NCBI RefSeq assembly: GCF_047730065.1
Contig: NZ_CP159829.1
Coordinates: 806,001 to 870,000 of the forward strand
Source: Njordibacter sp028825405
GTDB lineage: Bacteria; Pseudomonadota; Gammaproteobacteria; Pseudomonadales; Balneatricaceae
Length of the DNA: 64,000 bases
Direction: 5' to 3'
The notes under the pieces were generated by a model. The model did no database searches. It saw only the letters and a list, made by a program, of their open reading frames with translations, and had not been told where the DNA came from. Positions 61,168-64,000 of the stretch are shown here, piece by piece (position 1 is the first letter of the stretch; each line of letters starts with the position of its first letter). Position numbers and translations under genes: made by a program.

Positions 61168-63258
61168 ATGCCTAATTATGATGTGTTATTTGAAGCCGTT
61201 AAGATTGGCCCAGTAACGGCTAAAAATCGCTTTTATCAAGTGCCTCATTGCTGCGGTATGGGACACTTGCGTCCCCAAGCCCACGCTGCTATGCGGGGTA
61301 TGAAAGCCCAAGGTGGATGGGCTGTGGTAAGTACTGAAGAAACAGAGATCCATCCCAGTTCTGATTTGTCGCCTGCTGTAGAACAGCGTCTCTGGGACGA
61401 GCGTGATATCCCAGCACTGCAATTAATGACTCAAAGCGTGCATGAGCATGGCGCTTTGGCAGCCATTGAATTAGTGCATAACGGTCACCACTCTTCTAAC
61501 TTATATTCTCGCACCCCAGCATTGGCCCCCAGTAGCCGTTCTTTGGACATTATTTATCCAAAACAAGCGCGGGCCATGGATAAAGCTGATATTCGAGAGT
61601 TTCGTCGTTGGCATAAAGCCGCGGCTATACGCGCCAAGCAAGCTGGTTTTGACATCGTTTATGTCTATGCTGGGCACGAAATGTCTTTGCCACACCATTT
61701 TTTATTACCTGAATATAATCAAAGAATAGACGAATACGGTGGTAGTTTGGAAAACCGGTTAAGACTCACCAAAGAACTGCTACAGGACACGCAAGAAGCC
61801 ATAGGTGACAGCTGTGCTGTCGCATTTCGTTTTGCTGTAGACCAAATGCTTGGTAGTGATGGTATGCAAGCGCATGAAGAAGGCAGAGCAGTTGTGGAAA
61901 TGCTGGCAGATATCCCAGATCTGTGGGACGTGAATGTGTCAGGTTGGGGCAATGACTCGGCCACCTCACGTTTTCAACCCGATTCAGGCTACCAAACCGA
62001 ATACACAAAGTTTGTAAAACAAGTGACCAATAAACCGGTGGTGGGGGTGGGTCGGCTCACCTCACCTGACATGATGGTGTCGTTAATTAAACAAGGCGTG
62101 CTTGATTTTATTGGGGCGGCAAGGCCGTCCATCGCAGACCCCTTTTTACCCAATAAAATCCAACAACAAAGGATCGAAGAAATTCGGGAATGTATTGGCT
62201 GCAATGTGTGTGTGTCTTGCGATAACCTAGGTGTGCCCATTCGTTGTACACAAAATCCGACGATGGGTGAAGAGTGGCGTCGTGGCTGGCATCCAGAAAA
62301 AATTGCGGCTGCTAAAACCCCACAATCTGTATTAGTTGTGGGTGCTGGGCCTGCGGGTTTAGAGTGTGCTTTACAATTGGCCAACCGTGGTTATGAGGTG
62401 GTTCTCAGTGAAGCGAGTAAGCAATTAGGGGGCCGCGTAATATCTGAGTCTAATTTAAAAGGGTTGGCGATATGGCGCCGTGTAAGTGATTACCGCATCT
62501 ATCAGTTACAACAGATGGACAATGTTAATATTTACCTCGACAGTGCCTTAGACGTGCAACAAGTATTGGAACTAGGTATTGAACACGTGTTTGTTGCTAC
62601 TGGCGCTCTCTGGAGAAAAGACGGCATTGGCCGTTCTTCCCGCACGCCGATCCTTGGCTTAGACCAAGTCGCCATCTATACCCCTGATGACATTATGAGT
62701 GGTGCCTCCCTAGGCCCTGGTCCAATAGTGATCTATGACGATGAACAAGGTTACTTGGGCAGCGTGGTGGCCGATCATTTGAGTGACTTAGGACATGACG
62801 TTATTTTCGTCACTAGTGCCAGTATCGTATCACCTTTTACAGAACTTACGCTTGAACAAAAACAAGTACAACGGGGCTTGGTCGCTCAAGGTGTAGGCAT
62901 CTACACCAACAAGATCATTGCTAACCTTAGTCAAAAGTCTGGTCATGTTGGTGTTGACTTGAAATGTGAATATGGTGGTGAAGATCAATGGCTTGCCTGC
63001 GCCAGTTTAGTATTAGTCACAGAACGCGAATCAGCCTCACCTTTGTATGAACAATTACAGCAGTTGCAAGAAGATAATGGCACCTCCTTGCCTACGCCAA
63101 TACCTATGTCAGTCACCTTAATTGGTGATGCGCTGGCGCCAGGTTTGATTGCTGACGCTGTATTCTCTGGCCACCAAGGCGCACAGGAGTTTGAAGCTGA
63201 TCCTGAAAGGGTACAACAAGGGCTATTCAAGCGCGAAATGCCGAGCCTCAAAACATAA
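61168..63258 (+). CDS. Trimethylamine-dehydrogenase-family flavoprotein (paralogue 2)
   Basis: 696 residues. Same architecture as the enzyme at 51.3 kb: FMN barrel with C28 in RFYQVPHCCGMG, [4Fe-4S] cysteines near 342, 345, 348 and 361, and nucleotide-binding VLVVGAGPAGLECALQLA. From remembered TMADH numbering, Tyr60 is replaced (TEETEIHPS, Glu) and Trp355 is lost. Trp264/Asp267 (GWGNDSATSRF) and Tyr169/His172 are kept, the reverse of paralogue 1. Expected to oxidise a methylated amine or amino acid, releasing formaldehyde or imine. Downstream of potFGHI-like genes and ahead of a cupin gene. Confidence 0.85.
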   Translation: MPNYDVLFEAVKIGPVTAKNRFYQVPHCCGMGHLRPQAHAAMRGMKAQGGWAVVSTEETEIHPSSDLSPAVEQRLWDERDIPALQLMTQSVHEHGALAAIELVHNGHHSSNLYSRTPALAPSSRSLDIIYPKQARAMDKADIREFRRWHKAAAIRAKQAGFDIVYVYAGHEMSLPHHFLLPEYNQRIDEYGGSLENRLRLTKELLQDTQEAIGDSCAVAFRFAVDQMLGSDGMQAHEEGRAVVEMLADIPDLWDVNVSGWGNDSATSRFQPDSGYQTEYTKFVKQVTNKPVVGVGRLTSPDMMVSLIKQGVLDFIGAARPSIADPFLPNKIQQQRIEEIRECIGCNVCVSCDNLGVPIRCTQNPTMGEEWRRGWHPEKIAAAKTPQSVLVVGAGPAGLECALQLANRGYEVVLSEASKQLGGRVISESNLKGLAIWRRVSDYRIYQLQQMDNVNIYLDSALDVQQVLELGIEHVFVATGALWRKDGIGRSSRTPILGLDQVAIYTPDDIMSGASLGPGPIVIYDDEQGYLGSVVADHLSDLGHDVIFVTSASIVSPFTELTLEQKQVQRGLVAQGVGIYTNKIIANLSQKSGHVGVDLKCEYGGEDQWLACASLVLVTERESASPLYEQLQQLQEDNGTSLPTPIPMSVTLIGDALAPGLIADAVFSGHQGAQEFEADPERVQQGLFKREMPSLKT

Positions 63259-63293
63259 TTTATTAAGCACAGTCATGCCTCAAGGAATACACG

Positions 63294-63641
63294 ATGAAAC
63301 CCATCCCTAAAACAGATCGACGCGTGGTGAATATTTTTGAAAGCGTGTTTACTCCCATTCAATCAAACGGTAAACCAGACGGCGAAGTGCTGCAACTTAA
63401 TGCTGATAAACCTTTAGGCAGTGGTTTTTATATTTATAAAATGGCTCCAGGAGCTGCAACGGTGCCCCATAAACACAAAGGTGACGAGGAATTCTTGATT
63501 ATTCAAGGAGACTTAAGAGACCATGATGGTGTCGATTATGGCCCTGGTGATCTAGTGTGGTTGCGCGATGGCACCGTGCACAATTCATCCACCAAAAACG
63601 GTTGTCTTATCGCGGTTTGCGCCTTGGAACCTGATTTTTAG
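63294..63641 (+). CDS. Small cupin-domain protein
   Basis: Single cupin fold of 115 residues. Motif 1 is APGAATVPHKHKGDEEFLIIQGDL (metal-ligand candidates His, His, Glu), motif 2 YGPGDLVWLRDGTVHNSSTKNG (His). Function unknown; such proteins can be small isomerases, dioxygenases or ligand sensors. CAAGGAA lies before the ATG. It follows the second TMADH-like gene by 35 bp and is convergent with the oxidase, stops adjacent. Confidence 0.8.
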   Translation: MKPIPKTDRRVVNIFESVFTPIQSNGKPDGEVLQLNADKPLGSGFYIYKMAPGAATVPHKHKGDEEFLIIQGDLRDHDGVDYGPGDLVWLRDGTVHNSSTKNGCLIAVCALEPDF

Positions 63642-64000
63642 CTAAATGTTCAAGCTGTCCATGAATCGGTAATACATAAGCGATGGTGCAAGAAACCATG
63701 GCTTTCCTGTGTAGAGGGGACGCGTCTGAAATTTAATGTCATTAAAAGGGGTCTGGCCTTGCTCCAGCCCTAGCACCTGTTGTCCCATTCTCATCCCAAG
63801 ATACCCAGCCATGCCTACGCCTGAGCCACAGTAGCCCATGGCATAGTGCAGGCCGTCTTCTGCTCCTACATGCATGAGGGAGTCAAAGGTAAAGGCTACA
63901 AAGCCCATCCAAGAATGACTTATTTTTGTTTGTTCTAATTCTGGGAAAATTTGCGTCAGGGATTGATGGAGCTTGGGGGCACTGATACGAGGATTACTTT
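63642..64000 (-). CDS. DAO-family FAD-dependent oxidoreductase, C-terminal part
   Basis: The frame is open to the window edge; 118 C-terminal residues are visible. ISHSWMGFVAFTFDSLMHVG, GLHYAMGYCGSGVGMAGYLG and YTGKPWFLAPSLMYYRFMD match the C-terminus of D-amino-acid-oxidase-fold enzymes related to gamma-glutamylputrescine oxidase (PuuB) and sarcosine/glycine oxidases. The first apparent ATG (63908) is internal. Consistent with amine catabolism in this region; substrate unknown and the FAD-binding N-terminus lies outside. Confidence 0.85.
   Translation of the reverse strand, partial: SNPRISAPKLHQSLTQIFPELEQTKISHSWMGFVAFTFDSLMHVGAEDGLHYAMGYCGSGVGMAGYLGMRMGQQVLGLEQGQTPFNDIKFQTRPLYTGKPWFLAPSLMYYRFMDSLNI

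Noticed and set aside
51313..63258. Calling the two flavoproteins trimethylamine dehydrogenase outright
   Set aside because: The aromatic substrate box is not kept in either protein, so only family membership is supported.
1..64000. CRISPR arrays, insertion sequences, rRNA or plasmid/phage replication genes
   Set aside because: Reading both strands I saw no regular spaced repeats, transposase or rRNA signatures; the only mobile-element trace is the integrase remnant near 43.9 kb.

Overview
The window looks like part of the chromosome of a marine-type gammaproteobacterium. The evidence is the E. coli/Pseudomonas-like gene set and order (nrdA-nrdB-ferredoxin, thrS-infC-rpmI-rplT-pheS-pheT-ihfA followed by tRNA-Pro, polB, sbcB, grxD, metR). 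A DmdA-type DMSP demethylase and many methylated-amine genes point to a marine or osmolyte-rich habitat. I cannot name a genus. About 45 genes sit in a housekeeping segment (1-43.6 kb); a catabolic, probably accessory segment follows (43.6-64 kb).

Region by region. 1-2.2 kb: 5' part of an MFS transporter with an odd repeat-rich C-terminal extension. 2.2-7.7 kb: glycine cleavage system, gcvH-gcvP (-) and gcvT (+), flanking an XRE-cupin regulator; both gcv promoters carry a related CCTATAGG-centred palindrome. 7.7-12.2 kb: sbcB, a yqaA-like gene, yaaA, a P-loop kinase and kdsA. 12.3-16.3 kb: class Ia ribonucleotide reductase operon behind two helically phased NrdR boxes. 16.3-21.4 kb: type II DAHP synthase, an RstA-like response regulator with a sensor-less kinase, metR and argF. 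21.45-22.57 kb: grxD-ahpC under a near-consensus IscR type 1 site, closed by a terminator. 22.7-29.2 kb: a compact six-gene mevalonate operon. 29.4-31.4 kb: Lrp-type regulator and dmdA-like gene. 31.7-36.1 kb: DNA polymerase II, an FMN 2-hydroxyacid dehydrogenase and its probable GntR regulator. 36.3-43.6 kb: translation operon, ihfA and tRNA-Pro(GGG).

Directly downstream of the tRNA lies a decayed tyrosine-integrase fragment, then about 20 kb of amine catabolism genes. These are two complete polyamine-type ABC importers, a LuxR-type regulator, an SDR, a PhnZ/TmpB-like HD-domain protein (candidate mixed-valence diiron oxygenase), two trimethylamine-dehydrogenase-family flavoproteins with different active-site substitutions, a Rieske oxygenase with the Glu bridge typical of quaternary-ammonium oxygenases, a class III aminotransferase, a BetI-like repressor, a cupin and a DAO-family oxidase running off the window.

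How the parts may work together (inference): the importers bring in cationic or methylated nitrogen compounds. The Rieske, TMADH-like and DAO enzymes would strip methyl or amine groups, and the aminotransferase and SDR would feed the carbon skeleton onward. One-carbon units could join the tetrahydrofolate pool that GcvTHP and DmdA also use. The substrate cannot be read from sequence. This locus, especially the HD-domain protein and the paired TMADH paralogs, is the best candidate for an undescribed pathway.
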